Of a stretch of DNA of 64,000 nt, positions 1 through 10,290 are shown in pieces. The stretch is from assembly GCF_902686445.1 (NCBI RefSeq), contig NC_062218.1, positions 13,739,015 through 13,803,014 on the forward strand. Direction: 5' to 3'. A model generated the notes under the pieces. That model searched no databases. It had not been told where the DNA came from and saw only the letters and a program-made list of their open reading frames with translations. The position numbers were made by a program, and so were the translations under genes. The first letter of the stretch is position 1, and every line of letters starts with the position of its first letter. The stretch is from Sciurus carolinensis (lineage: Eukaryota > Chordata > Mammalia > Rodentia > Sciuridae).

Positions 1-118
1 ATAAACACTGATGTGGCATCTTCACAGTAGTATGCTGATTTTAAGTCCTTTGGGTATATACTGAGGAGTAGGATAGCTGGGTCAAATGGTGTTTCTATTA
101 CCCTATATACTTTTAAGA
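1..118 (-). mobile_element. LINE-1 ORF2 3' fragment, cut by window edge
   Basis: Read on the minus strand this is the end of L1 ORF2. The plus-strand words 'CTGATTTTAAGTCCTTTGGG' and 'GGATAGCTGGGTC' recur almost exactly at about 7965-8015 in a better preserved L1 3' end. The fragment runs off the left edge, so its 3' end lies outside the window. No intact frame remains. Confidence 0.85.
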
Positions 119-650
119 AAAGCATTGCTGTTATAGTGTTAGTTGGAATCAGCCATGAACATGTAGCTTGTCATTGTACCTCAGAGGCCTAACAGTCTTC
201 TTTCTATGGTAGCAGTGGTTTTGAACTGTCTGTAACCTCAAACTTTGCCTGAGGCAGTAGCTGGTGAATTGGTAAATTGGAATTTGCCTACCATTCCATC
301 CTCAGCAGAAGGTATATGGGGAAGGGAAGGCACCTTCAGACCTAACCACGTACCAGTCCCTGCTCGTTTACCTGAGTCTCCACCTATGCTTCTAAAGATT
401 CTAAGTGGTATTCTCTCTTCCTCTTTGAGGAAGACCCATCAGGAGGCAAACCCAGAACACCTGGACTTCACAACAGGAAGCTGGTTAGTGGTCCCCAAAG
501 TGTGATTCAAGGAGTCCCTAGCCTTACAGGATGCCAGTAGCGTTTCTTGGAAAGAAATGTTCAGGTTTTAATGGATTTCTAACATCAAATATTTGAGGAA
601 ATGCAAAAATGTTTTCCTGTCAAACATGGAACTCTTATAAAGACCTCAGT
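119..650. other. Unassigned non-repetitive sequence
   Basis: I recognise no repeat, exon or RNA gene. An 86-codon open frame (245-505, plus) has no recognisable domain and is probably chance. Confidence 0.5.
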
Positions 651-830
651 GGGGCAGCGCTCAGTGATGCACGCTTAATCCCAGCAAATCAGGAGGCTGA
701 GGCTGGAGGAACACAAGTTCAAGGCCAGCCTGGGCGACTTAGGGAGATCTTGTCTCATCAGTGGTGGTGTGCGTGCCTAACCTGTGCAAGGCCCTGGGTT
801 CATCCCCAGTATCACAAGGGGAAAAAAAAA
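651..830 (+). mobile_element. B1-ID dimeric SINE (diverged)
   Basis: The left half has the 7SL-derived block 'CTTAATCCCAGC...GGAGGCTGAGGCTGGAGGA' and 'AAGGCCAGCCTGGG'. The right half has the ID-type end 'GCAAGGCCCTGGGTTCATCC' followed by an A-rich tail at about 820-830. Many changes and no convincing target-site duplication indicate an old copy. Confidence 0.85.
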
Positions 831-2269
831 GGTCTTAATGGAAGTCCGTTTCCACAGATGGTGTTGTACAGAACTCACTAGGGAAACACTGTTGCGCTGC
901 CACACCAGCCTGCTCTCCTGAAGGAGAAGGCCGCGCAGACTCTGGAATGGTGTGGGTGTGAAGTGGCAGGACTATAAATGTGTTTCAGGACCTGGGAATG
1001 TGGGAGAGACATGCACACCATCTCCTGCAGGAAGGAAGGTAACGACAGTCCCAACTGTGACTCACCTCTTTGTAAAACTGCCACACGCGGCAGTGGCCTG
1101 AGGCCTTGTTCTGCTGGCGCCCAGGGTCCTGGCTCTGTCCACCACCTTTGAGGCTCTCTGCAATCCTTTTCACCCCAGTTCCTGGCCTTGGGGCAAAAGA
1201 AGGCAGCTGTTAGTCTTAAAATCGCCCTCCCCTCTCCAGGATTTATGATATAAACTCTATTCCTAATACCCTGGGCTCTAGTTAATGAAACCTACACATC
1301 TTTTTTCTTACTGGAAAGTCCCAGGCCTTTCTTATGAATTTACTTTATTCTGTCTTTGAAGACTGTTGTGTCTGCTATGAATTTCAAAAGCCTTGTATCA
1401 CTCTCTCCCTGAGGGCACACATAGAGGCAGCTGTCTGTGCCGCCCCAACAGTGGAGAGCAAGATAATAGAAGCAAGTAACCTCCGAGAATAGCAGCTTGT
1501 AATGTCATGAAATAGTATTGTGTTACATCTGTTTAAAGCTTGTCTGTACCAAACCAGAAATCACACTTACTAGGGAACAAAGCAAGAAAGTTATTTGTTC
1601 TTTAATAAATATCCATGTGTTATGCGTCTATACGAAGCTATGTATTAAAAAGTTATGGGGTTTGAATAATTTCCAGAGATATGTCCAAAGAATCTTCACA
1701 GTACCTGTTTGTCTATTTTTGGTTGGAAATAAGGCAAAGAGAGGGTAGGATTTCAGTGTTATGTAGGAGAACTGGTTAACAAGACCACCCAAGGTTGTAT
1801 GCTTACAGAGGGAATGAACTTTATTTGTCTAAGTACTATTGACCCAAGGCCTAGATTCTATGATGTCATGTGAACATGGAGAGTTTTGTCCAGTAGAGGT
1901 CAAATGACTTCTGTCCACAAAAATGACTTATCTTCCCATGGGAAGGTGTCCAGTTTTGCAGCTGACCCAGAAACCTTATTCCAGAATCCTCTTTACCACC
2001 TGTATATTCTCCCCATTTGTTTTTTGAATCACCATATCCATTTTGCTGGTTCCCTGTTAAAGAGAATTTTTACACTTATTCATTCTATATTTATGAGTCA
2101 TATCCTTAAATTTTTGAAAATTGTACTTTGGCATGAGTAATATATATGTGTTTTTTGCAATAGAGTCTTTGTCTTCCATTCAAGACGCAAACATAAGACA
2201 GAAGTATTGCTGCCCAAATATGATGGAGGAAAAGCACTCCACACAAGCTGAAATGTGTGACTGCCCTGA
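831..2269. other. Unassigned sequence, no gene seen
   Basis: A moderately GC-rich part (about 880-1200) passes into AT-rich sequence. Short overlapping open frames on both strands (60-90 codons) show no domain, and no repeat family is recognisable. Confidence 0.45.
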
Positions 2270-2985
2270 TTTTTTAAATCTTTTAAATTTTTTTCCATAT
2301 TTTAATGGTGCATTATAACTGCACATAATGTAAGATCTGTCGTTACATATTTGTATTTGCACACAATAGAACAATGTGATTTGACCAATATTATTCCCCA
2401 GTATTTTCTTTTTTCCTCCTTTGGGTCCCTTCCCACTACTCTACTGATCTCCTTTTGATTTTCTTGAGAATCCCTGCACCTTTCTTCACCAGCTTCCACA
2501 TAGGAGAGAAAACATACACCACTTGACTTTCTGAGTTTGGCTTATTTTACATAACATTCTCAAGTTTCATCAATTTTCCTGAAAATGCCATAATTTCATT
2601 TTTCTTTATGGTTCAATAAAATTCCATTGTGTATATATACCACATTTTCTATATCCATTCTTTTGTTGATGGACACCAAGGTAGTTGTATAGTTTGGTTA
2701 TTGTGAAATGTGCTGATATAAACATGGGTATGCATGTATCACTATAATATGATGGCTTTGATTCTTTAGGGCAAATTCCAAGGAGTGGGATAGCTGGGTC
2801 ATATGGTGTTTCCATGCCTAGTCTTTTGAGGAACCTCTGTACTGATTCCCATAGTGTTTGTACTAGTTTATAATCCCACCACAGTGTAAAAAATATTCTT
2901 TTTATCCACATCCTCTCAAGCATTTATTATTGTTCATATTCTTGACTGGTGTGGAATGAAATATGTGTCATTTTGATTAGTAACC
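2270..2985 (-). mobile_element. LINE-1 3' end (ORF2 C-terminus plus 3' UTR)
   Basis: The insertion lies in minus orientation. Its 3' UTR is at the left (about 2270-2600) and the ORF2 C-terminal coding remnant is at 2606-2923. It is 5'-truncated near 2985, as most L1 insertions are. The 3' UTR block ('CATAGGAGAGAAAACA') resembles those at about 46515 and 59440, so all belong to related L1 subfamilies. Confidence 0.9.
2606..2923 (-). pseudogene. LINE-1 ORF2p C-terminal remnant
   Basis: A 105-codon open stretch on the minus strand encodes the cysteine-poor C-terminal part of L1 ORF2p. Recognisable pieces include 'DPAIPLLGICPKESKP' and 'FTITKLYNYLGVHQQKNG', matching the family's usual 'DPAIPLLGIYP' and 'FTIAK' positions. 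The endonuclease and reverse-transcriptase domains are absent, so the product would be inactive. The apparent methionine is internal to ORF2 and not a real start. Confidence 0.9.
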
Positions 2986-3019
2986 CTGATTATCAGTTCT
3001 GGGTCCTCCACTGGCTTCT

Positions 3020-3115
3020 CTTCCTGGCAGTTCAAATCTCAGCTCTGCCACTGAGCAGTTCTAAGAACCTGAGAAAGTTCTCAGTCCTTCAGTGCCCTCA
3101 TCTCCTCCAATCTTA
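3020..3115 (-). mobile_element. MIR SINE fragment
   Basis: The plus strand reads as the reverse of the MIR core: 'CAAATCTCAGCTCTGCCACT' followed by 'AGTTCTCAGTCCTTCAGTGCC' and 'CTCATCTCC', matching the family's '...GGCTCTGCCACT...GTGCCTCAGTTTCCTCATC' order. Old and partial. Confidence 0.65.
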
Positions 3116-3779
3116 ACAGGCTGCATGGTTTACGGGCTGGAAACTGAACACCTGCCCTTCTGGAAGTGGGCAGGTGACAGAACTACTCCATTCTAACAGC
3201 TACATCAAGCCAATGGTACTGTTGAGGCTGGAAAAGGAAATAAGTAAAACCACAGATTATTTATTTGCTTATTCTTTAATTCCAGAAGCTAAATGCTAGT
3301 TACCTCTCAATAAGAAATGTCCCCAAGTCACAGAGAGAGGCCACTTATTGTGAACTACAGAGCTTCCTACGTCAGTGGTCACTTTGCTTGGGAATCAAAT
3401 CATGACTTCACAGAAAGGTAAATGCACCATTAGCTTCTTCCAAATGTAAATTACAGGTGATTTATGAATCACCCCTCTACACTTCTAGTAAATATTCTCA
3501 TTAAGGCTGGATTTACTACGGAACTCAGTATTAATAACCACTCTTGGCCATCACCAGCTAGATTAACACTGAGGAAGAAATGAAATGGCCTGTGCTTTAG
3601 TTCCACTTCATGTGGAATTTTTTGACTATTTAGTGCCAATGTAAAATGCAAAAAGAAATTAAGGAAAGTGGTCTAATAGTTAGATAACCTTGAATGACAA
3701 AAAGAATCTTATTTAGAATTATAATATGCAATTACACATCATAAGCAATTATCACGTGCTGTAGCATTGTCAGATCGTC
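3116..3779. other. Unassigned AT-rich sequence
   Basis: No repeat family, exon or RNA gene recognised. The frames here are short and carry no domain. Confidence 0.45.
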
Positions 3780-4035
3780 ATTAGAGCCTAACTATTAGAA
3801 CAGTGCCCACAGAGATGAAGAGGACATGGTGATATTTGCTGGAGTGTCCACCAAGCCTTTCACTTGGCACATCCTTCTCAGCTTCACAGCAACTTGGGAG
3901 CATGGGTATTATTTTAAAATATGAGCAATATGGGCCTAGAGAGAGTGGCATCTGAATCCCACAGCCTAAGGAATAATGTGGAGGGTACTTGATGCAGGTC
4001 TTTGGCTCCAAAGTCCGGGATTTCTGCTAACCACA
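3780..4035 (+). mobile_element. MIR SINE
   Basis: The MIR order is visible on the plus strand: a 'CTCAGCTTCACAGCAACTTGGGAG' block, 'GGTATTATTTT', 'GGCCTAGAGAGAGTGGCATC', then 'CTTTGGCTCCAAAGTCCGGGATTTCTGCTAACCAC'-like sequence at the 3' side (about 3998-4035), corresponding to the family's 'ggctccagagtccgtgctcttaacc' end. Strongly diverged. Confidence 0.6.
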
Positions 4036-4339
4036 CAAGAAACAGCACCAAGCAGAGAAGTTTCTTTGTAATCCGTTGTCACAGGACAAATCTTCTTCAC
4101 CTACTTCTGCTTTGCACAAGAGACCCCATCACCTTTGATGGGACTGCTTTTAAATAGTAGCCTTTTGGAGGTCTTAAGTAACTGAAAAGAACAATCTTTC
4201 TTGGGGCTCCCTAGGTAGTTTTATGGTTTACATGCCACTAAATAAATCTGAAAAGGATATTGAACATGGACTTACCCTAATTCTAGTCAATAGAAGTTAT
4301 TTCTCACGAATATACTAGTCCTGTCTGATCAATGGAGAG
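4036..4339. other. Unassigned sequence
   Basis: No feature recognised between the MIR and the Tigger relic. Confidence 0.4.
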
Positions 4340-4605
4340 AATAGTTCAAGATTCCCAGCAGATGCCTGAAACCACAGATTTTATTGAATTCTATATATAT
4401 GGTATTTATTTCTGTGCATAAATGTCAATAATGAAGTTTAACTTAAAAATTAGACACAGAAAACAATAATGAGATAGAATTGTAACAGTGTATCATAATA
4501 AAATTATTTAAAATTTATGAATTGTTTATTTCTGGAATATCCTATTTAATACTTCCAAACTGTGGTTGACCTTACTGAAATCTTGCGAGATAAAGCCACA
4601 GGTGA
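4340..4605. mobile_element. Tigger-type DNA transposon relic (MER8-like)
   Basis: Two blocks match the non-autonomous Tigger family also seen at 14017-14372. They are 'GATGCCTGAAACCACAGAT' near the left and 'GAATTGTTTATTTCTGGAAT...CTGTGGTTGACC' near the right. Terminal inverted repeats and the TA duplication are not preserved. Noncoding. Confidence 0.6.
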
Positions 4606-4669
4606 GGGGCACTGCATTTATGTGGATTATAAGAATCCTTCAACCTCCCCAGAACATCCTTTCATTCTT

Positions 4670-5440
4670 TTACTGATTCAGCAAATGGACTTGCTGGCCT
4701 CTGTCCTAGGTGCTGAGGCCACCATGATGGACAAAATCTAGATGGTCTCTGCCTTTTTTATGTCTAACATTGACTCTACCAAGTTCATTCCTTTATCAAA
4801 TAGTGCACATTGGCTATGTTGCTGGGAATTACTTTAGAACTTTGAGATTTATCACTGAACAAAATAAAGGTCCTGACTTTTCTGAACCCATGCATTCCAA
4901 CAAAGGAAGACAGATGAAGAAATAAACATGAAAAATGAGAAAAATTATATAGCCATTTGTAAAGTGATAAGCACTCTTCTGAACAAAAAAAGAAAAGAAA
5001 AGAAGAAAAAAAAACACTAGATCATGTCGAGAGAGATTTGGAAGAGCAAGGTGCCAGGGAAATAGAAGTTCCTGGGTCAGCTTCACTGAGGTGATATTCG
5101 AACAGAGGTTTACAAGAGGTGAGTACTCATGTGGGTTTTTGGTTTTGTTCTGTGGTGCTGAGGATGAAACCCAGGACTTCATGCATGCTGGACACGTGCT
5201 CCACCACTGAGCTGCATCCCAGGTCTGAGTCACGTGGGCATTTGTGACAAGGACATTCGAGATGGAACAGGTGGTGCTAAGCTTCTGAGTGGGAGCATGC
5301 CTGGTGTGTTGGAGGAAGAGTGAAGAACAGCACTCTGGAGCTAAAGGGCAAAGAACAGTAGCAAGAACTGAATCCTAGAGGTCCTGAGAGGCTACATCAG
5401 GTGGTACACTATGTCCCAGTCAGGAGGTCAGGAGCTGAGG
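4670..5440 (-). mobile_element. L2 LINE 3' region, split by an ID SINE
   Basis: The plus strand reads as the reverse complement of an L2 3' end: 'TTTTACTGATTCAGCAAATG', 'CTAGGTGCTGAGG', a block around 4900-4975 ('GTGATAAGCACT'), then 'GAGCATGCCTGGTGTGTTGGAGGAA' near 5295-5320. An ID SINE (5136-5225) interrupts it. Heavily mutated, no coding capacity. Confidence 0.6.
5136..5225 (-). mobile_element. ID SINE (tRNA-derived), inserted in L2
   Basis: The minus strand gives the ID body: plus-strand words 'TGGTGCTGAGGATGAAACCC' and 'GTGCTCCACCACTGAGCTGC' are the reverse of the tRNA-like core. A T-rich stretch at its left end is the reversed A-tail. The flanks resemble each other (5121-5135 'GAGTACTCATGTGGG', 5227-5238 'GAGTCACGTGGG'), consistent with an imperfect target-site duplication. 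Confidence 0.8.
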
Positions 5441-5809
5441 CCTCCTGCTAGCTAGATGGCATAGCCGTCCACATCCTGTATTAGGATGGAAACTCCCACA
5501 AGATACCAGGTAACTTGGGGCAAATTAGCTGTCAATTGTATCTTCATCCTGTGTCCACGCAAGACCCCTCTTTGAGCTCTTGGCATCTGCTGCTGTTTCA
5601 CATACAAAAAAGCAAAGAAGCATCTAGACATTTTGGGTTTAGCTCCTCCCTTGTGTCCAGCAGAAAATCACCCAGAATGGCATGGAATTACATAACCTGT
5701 GGCTGAAACATTATGTCACTCATTCAACTATGGTGACAAGATCCCTGATGCTAATTTTTTTGAAGTATATTAAAATTTTTATTAGATTTTCACTGTTGTT
5801 TATAGTTAT
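5441..5809. other. Unassigned sequence
   Basis: No recognised repeat or gene. Two short plus-strand frames (about 60 codons) lack domains. Confidence 0.4.
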
Positions 5810-5925
5810 TTACCCTGTGCAGTTCTTTGTAGTTTGCAAATGTTTTCACATCAAATCTTACTAGTTCTTTACTTATAGTATATGAGGTGTTCTCACCTTT
5901 ATCCCTTATGACAACTGATTCTAAT
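5810..5925 (+). mobile_element. Possible MIR fragment
   Basis: The words 'GTAGTTTGCAAATGTTTTCACATC' (about 5828-5851) and 'GAGGTGTTCTCACCTTTATCCC' (about 5885-5906) follow the order of a MIR centre ('...tttcacata...gaggtaggtattattatcccc'). The match is weak. Confidence 0.35.
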
Positions 5926-6894
5926 TTAGGGACAAGTCTAGTGCACCTGCCGGGTTCAGACTGAAACCAAACATTGCAATGTAAAACTTCAACATGAATT
6001 GAAACATTATAAATGATACTCTTATAAAGTTAGATACTTGCATCATGTTAGAAATTTAGAGGGAATTCCAATCCTTTCATAAAACAAATGAGCACTTTTA
6101 ATTTCTTTTTAATCGTACATGCTAGATAAAATTAAGTATGCACCTGCTACTTCAGAGTTCACAGAAGAAATTCCAGGGCATTTTAAGAAATCTGAGACAT
6201 ACGGTTGTTTCCCTTATGGAGCTGACATGCCATCAAGAGGAAAAGCAACCATAAACATGCCTTTTTGAAGTTCCAAAGAGCTAATCAGAGACTACAGTTA
6301 AGTTTAGCAAAGATAAACTTGTTTTAACAAGACATTTATGTTTGGTTACAATTGACATTTAAGACAAGCGTATTCAGATTGAATCCAGCAAAGGAAAACT
6401 GAGCCAAATTCTAGATAGAACTATAATGCAGACCACCCTCTGTAGATAATCTCTTACTTAGTCACTTCCTATTCGTTACTCATTATTATTTTCAATGTTA
6501 AGATATTATGAGTGCCAAGGATGGCAAGAAGTCAAGTTCGTCCAAGACCCAGAACACAGTGTGTCTTCCTTGAAAATAGCTTGGTAGTAATCAGGAACGT
6601 GAAGTCTGCATCACAGAGCTTTGGCCCCCAGGGCTGTGGCTTCGTGGACACAGACTTTATTCTCATTAGCTGTTTATAATTCTCTCAAATCAGCAGGATG
6701 AATACGTTGCAAAGGAGCAGACCCACTTCTCTTGTCACTTCTCAGCAGCTTCTGTGGAGTTCTGTTGTTGGGTCATGGAGAATGAGGACTGTTGTCTGCT
6801 GTGTTGTCAGTGTCGGACTGCTGTCACTCAAGGTCCTGTATGTGGGAGATGTGGCTCCGGAAAGTCCCAGCCAGCTGAGATCCCTGTCTGAGAC
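5926..6894. other. Unassigned sequence
   Basis: AT-rich until about 6500, then mixed. No repeat, exon or RNA gene recognised. A 71-codon plus frame at 6698-6913 has no domain. Confidence 0.4.
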
Positions 6895-7222
6895 CTCTCA
6901 GACTGCTCGGTAAACCACCACAGAAAGGGCGGCTGATAAACAAAGCAATCTATTTCTCAGGAGCTGAAGTCCTCCATCAAAGCACTGGCGGATTCTCTGG
7001 AGAGGACCTGATTCCTCTGAGACCGCTGTCTTCCTGCTGTGTGCTCAGAGTGCAAGGCGTGAGGGGACCCTGATCACCCACGTGCACACTAATACCACCC
7101 ACGGGAGCTGCACCCCAGAGCTCTTCACCTCCTGATGGCCCAGCTCTTGCCGCTCTGGCCCTGGGACTTAGCATTTCCTCATATGGATATTTGAGGGGAC
7201 ACAGCATTCAGTCTACAGCACA
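6895..7222 (-). mobile_element. MaLR LTR (MLT1/MST-like)
   Basis: The reverse complement has MaLR LTR features. Its 5' end corresponds to plus-strand 'GGGGACACAGCATTCAGTCTACAGCA' (about 7196-7221), like the family's start after 'TGCTATGGACTGAATG'. The other end has 'AATCTATTTCTCAGGAGCTG', the reverse of the 3' region with the AATAAA-type signal. Noncoding solo LTR remnant of an ERVL-MaLR element. Confidence 0.7.
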
Positions 7223-7436
7223 TCAGGGAATTAGATGAACATACCATAGCGGGTGTGGAGACTCCTCCGTGCCGAAACGAGAAGTCTGCAAGTGTGCATA
7301 TTGTTAGCTCAGTGCACACTGCTGTTACGCTTGGCGCTGATGACGACCCCTCCTTCCTTCTTCTCTCATCCTCAGTTACTGGGTCTCTCTACTCCCAGGA
7401 CTAAGGCCATCTTTTTTCCTTTTTTGTAAATTTTTA

Positions 7437-8075
7437 AAGGTTTCTTTTTTCTAATTAGTTATACATGACAGTAGAATGCATTTTGATACATCATGAATAC
7501 ATGGAGATGAACTCCTCATGCTTCTGGTTGTACATGATAGAATCACACTGATTGTGAGACCATATATGTACACAGGGAAATAATGTCCGATTCATTCCAC
7601 TGTCCTTTCTAACCCAAGACCCCCTCCTCTCCCTTCACTCCCCTCTATCTAATCTAAAGTACCTCTATTCTTCCCTAGCCACCCCCCTTATTGTGAATTA
7701 GCATCTGCATATCAGAGAAAACACTCAGCCTTTGGTGTTTTGGGACTGGCTTATTTCACTTAGCATGATATTCTCAGCTCTATTGATTTAACAGCAAATG
7801 CCATCATTTTATTCTTATTTAAAGCTGAGTAATAGTCCATCATGTATATACACTACATTTTCTTTATCTGCTCATCTGTTGAAGGACATCTAGGTTGGTT
7901 CCATAGTTTGGCTATTGTGAATTGAACTGCTATAAACTTTGATGTGGCTGTGTCACAGTAAAATGCTGATTTTAAGTCCTTTGGGTAGAAACTAGGGAAT
8001 TGGGATAGCTGGGTCCAATGGTGGTTCCATTCCAAGTTTTCTGAGGAATCTCCATACTACTTTCCACACGGAAGA
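7437..8075 (-). mobile_element. LINE-1 3' end (ORF2 C-terminus plus 3' UTR)
   Basis: A 5'-truncated L1 in minus orientation. The 3' UTR occupies about 7437-7850, with a pyrimidine-rich stretch near 7615-7690, and the ORF2 remnant is at 7853-8035. Its UTR word 'TTAGTTATACATGACAGTAG' recurs diverged at about 61675, marking a shared lineage L1 subfamily. Confidence 0.9.
7853..8035 (-). pseudogene. LINE-1 ORF2p extreme C-terminal remnant
   Basis: Sixty open codons on the minus strand include 'FTIAKLWNQPRCPSTDEQIKKM', the conserved near-terminal L1 ORF2p segment. The first methionine lies inside ORF2. No catalytic domain is present. Confidence 0.85.
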
Positions 8076-8429
8076 GGACAAAATTGTCTGCAGAATGTCT
8101 TGTGTCTATGTTCTTCTTTTGTTGTATTTTTATGAATTATTTTAAGCCAAAATAGTGTAAATCCTGGGGTACTGTAATTAATATCTAGAAACAATACTGA
8201 CATTTCTTCCAGCTCACCTCTTCCTTAGTGAAGGAGTGTACCAAAATAAATGTCCCAGAAGCCCCAGAGGCTACGGATGCTCAAACGTGCCCTGGCTGGT
8301 TCCTCTGTTCTGCTTCATGGCTCCACTCTTTCCACCCATATGTCAGAATTGCATCGTGTTAGTGACTCAGACTGTGGGACACAGTCGTCATTCCCTCCTC
8401 CTTCTTTTCCCAGGTCACCTTGGCTTTAA
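8076..8429. other. Unassigned sequence
   Basis: A short stretch between two L1 blocks with no recognised repeat. A 70-codon plus frame (8236-8448) looks accidental. Confidence 0.4.
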
Positions 8430-9170
8430 TCTTTTGTATAAACTTTAGAATCAGTTTGTCAAGTTCCACAAATAATCCTGTTGGGTTTTTTATTGTTAGT
8501 CCATTCAGTCCATGGACTAATTGAGAGAGAATTGACACTATTATGATGATGGATATTTCCAGCCATAAATCTGGTAAACATTACTCTTTAAAAATATGTT
8601 CTTCATTAACATTTTGTAATATTATCCATGTGGGTTCTTCTGAGCATGTAATATATTTTCGTATTGTGTGGTCATATTTTAATCACATTTTCTAAACAGT
8701 TAAGATATGTAGTAATGCTATTTGCATCCAACAACATAGTAAAACTTTCTCTTTAATTCCCATAGCTTTATAGAAGTTTTCTTGATTTTTTAATGTAGAA
8801 TAATGAGATTGGCTGGTTATTAACTTTTCTCTCTGTTCTCAGTTTTTATAAGAATTTCTGGTTTTTAATCCTGTTTTTGTTCAGTTGGTTGGTAGGTTTT
8901 GTATGGTTGAAACTTCTAGTACTGTGTTCAATAATGTGAATGATAATGATAATTCTTTTCCTAATCAGAAATACTACAATTTTCACCACGAGGTCTGACC
9001 TTTACTATTGGTTGGGAATAATTTTCAGATTAGAAAATTGCCTTCTATTTGTCCTTTGCTAAGAGTTTCTACTATTAATGTTGAATTTTATTGAATCTTT
9101 CATTGGCATCTAAAATGATGTCCATATTTTTTCTTCATTTAACCCAGTAACCTGGTAACTCACAGTGAAG
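8430..9170 (-). mobile_element. Old LINE-1 (L1M-type) ORF2 interior
   Basis: The plus strand carries the reverse of L1 ORF2 landmarks: 'AGAATCAGTTTGTCAAGTTCC', 'CCTGTTGGGTTTTTTATTG', 'AGAGAATTGACACTATTATG', then 'AAACTTCTAGTACTGTGTTC' followed by the 'AATAATGTGAATGATAATG' region. The order matches an L1 in minus orientation, with many indels and stops. Confidence 0.7.
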
Positions 9171-10089
9171 AGTGTGTTGAGTGACCCTGGTTGAACAACC
9201 CTGGGATTGCTGAAGTGGGTCCACTTTCTGTTAAAGTGTTTATCCTTTGTCTCAGTTCCATGCGTTCTACTTACCAGAGTGGCCAGCTTTCTTGTAGCTT
9301 GCACCCCCATCAAATTATCAGCAGTTGATACTTCTGTTTCTGCAATTCCTTCTTCTGGAAACACATTCTTCCTCCCCACCTCTACTTTCTCATACCTTGA
9401 TTCACTTCTATTTAATACCCAAGTTTGGATTTAAGAATCATATGGGGGTGTGTCTGTGCGTGTTGGCAAACCTGTGGATGTGTCTACGTGTGTGTAAAAA
9501 GTTATGAACAATAGGAGTATTCAAGGTATTTAAAGGCAAAGATGGTTCTGTGCATTTCATTTCCTAGTGAACTTACAGGTAGACACAGAGGAGATCTCTT
9601 AAAATAAGTACAAAGCATTTGAAGAGTCTCCAAACCAAACATAAATTTGTTTTGGTAATTATCCCTAATTAGAGATTTCTTGGGGATGCTAATTCTTATT
9701 TGGGGGGATACCAAGACCCAAAATAATCAAGTATATGTAAAAAAGGTGTTTTGTGAGATTTGTGTTAATTCATGGTTTCTCAAAATATTTCTCAAAATAT
9801 TTTTATTTCACTACAAATAAAAGATTATATGCAAGCAAAAAAATAGAAGACTATAAAAATACTGTATAGCTATTTATATACAAATACATTTTGAAACATT
9901 CTCATACAAACCTCATTTTTGTAGGCAATTATTTAATTTTTAGGAAAAGTCTCTCTTACCCACTTCCTCATATGTATAGTATTAGGAAATCTTTATACTA
10001 TAATATAAAATGATGATTCATATGTAAATTTTTGCTTCTATTAAAAATGTATTCTCATTTTGAACATGCACAGTATAAATTAAATTTCC
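9171..10089. other. Unassigned, strongly AT-rich sequence
   Basis: No gene recognised. From about 9740 to 10080 the composition is very AT-rich with short A and T runs. Several 60-89 codon frames at 9110-9714 lack domains. Confidence 0.4.
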
Positions 10090-10290
10090 TCATTTTCCTC
10101 TGTCTTTATCACTCTGTCTTTGTTTCACCCTAGCAAGCAAACATACTGGTTCACTGCTTATTTTCTGTCTATACGTCTCTTTCTACTAGAATGGAAGCTC
10201 CAGAAGGCCAAGACTTAGCCTTTTTGTTTCCTGCTATATTCTGCCATTGATGGGAATTAAGTAAATATTTGAATGCATATAATCATATTA
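10090..10290 (+). mobile_element. L2 LINE 3' end
   Basis: Plus-strand L2 tail order: 'TATTTTCTGTCTATACGTCTC', 'TACTAGAATGGAAGCTCCAG', 'AAGGCCAAGACTTAGCCTTTT', then 'AGTAAATATTTGAATGCAT', matching the family's 'actagaatgtaagctcc...gggcagggactttgt...aataaatatttgttgaat'. Confidence 0.75.

Noticed and set aside
2606..2923. Possible host gene (105 codons)
   Set aside because: The translation is the C-terminal part of L1 ORF2p, with no catalytic domain or start context.
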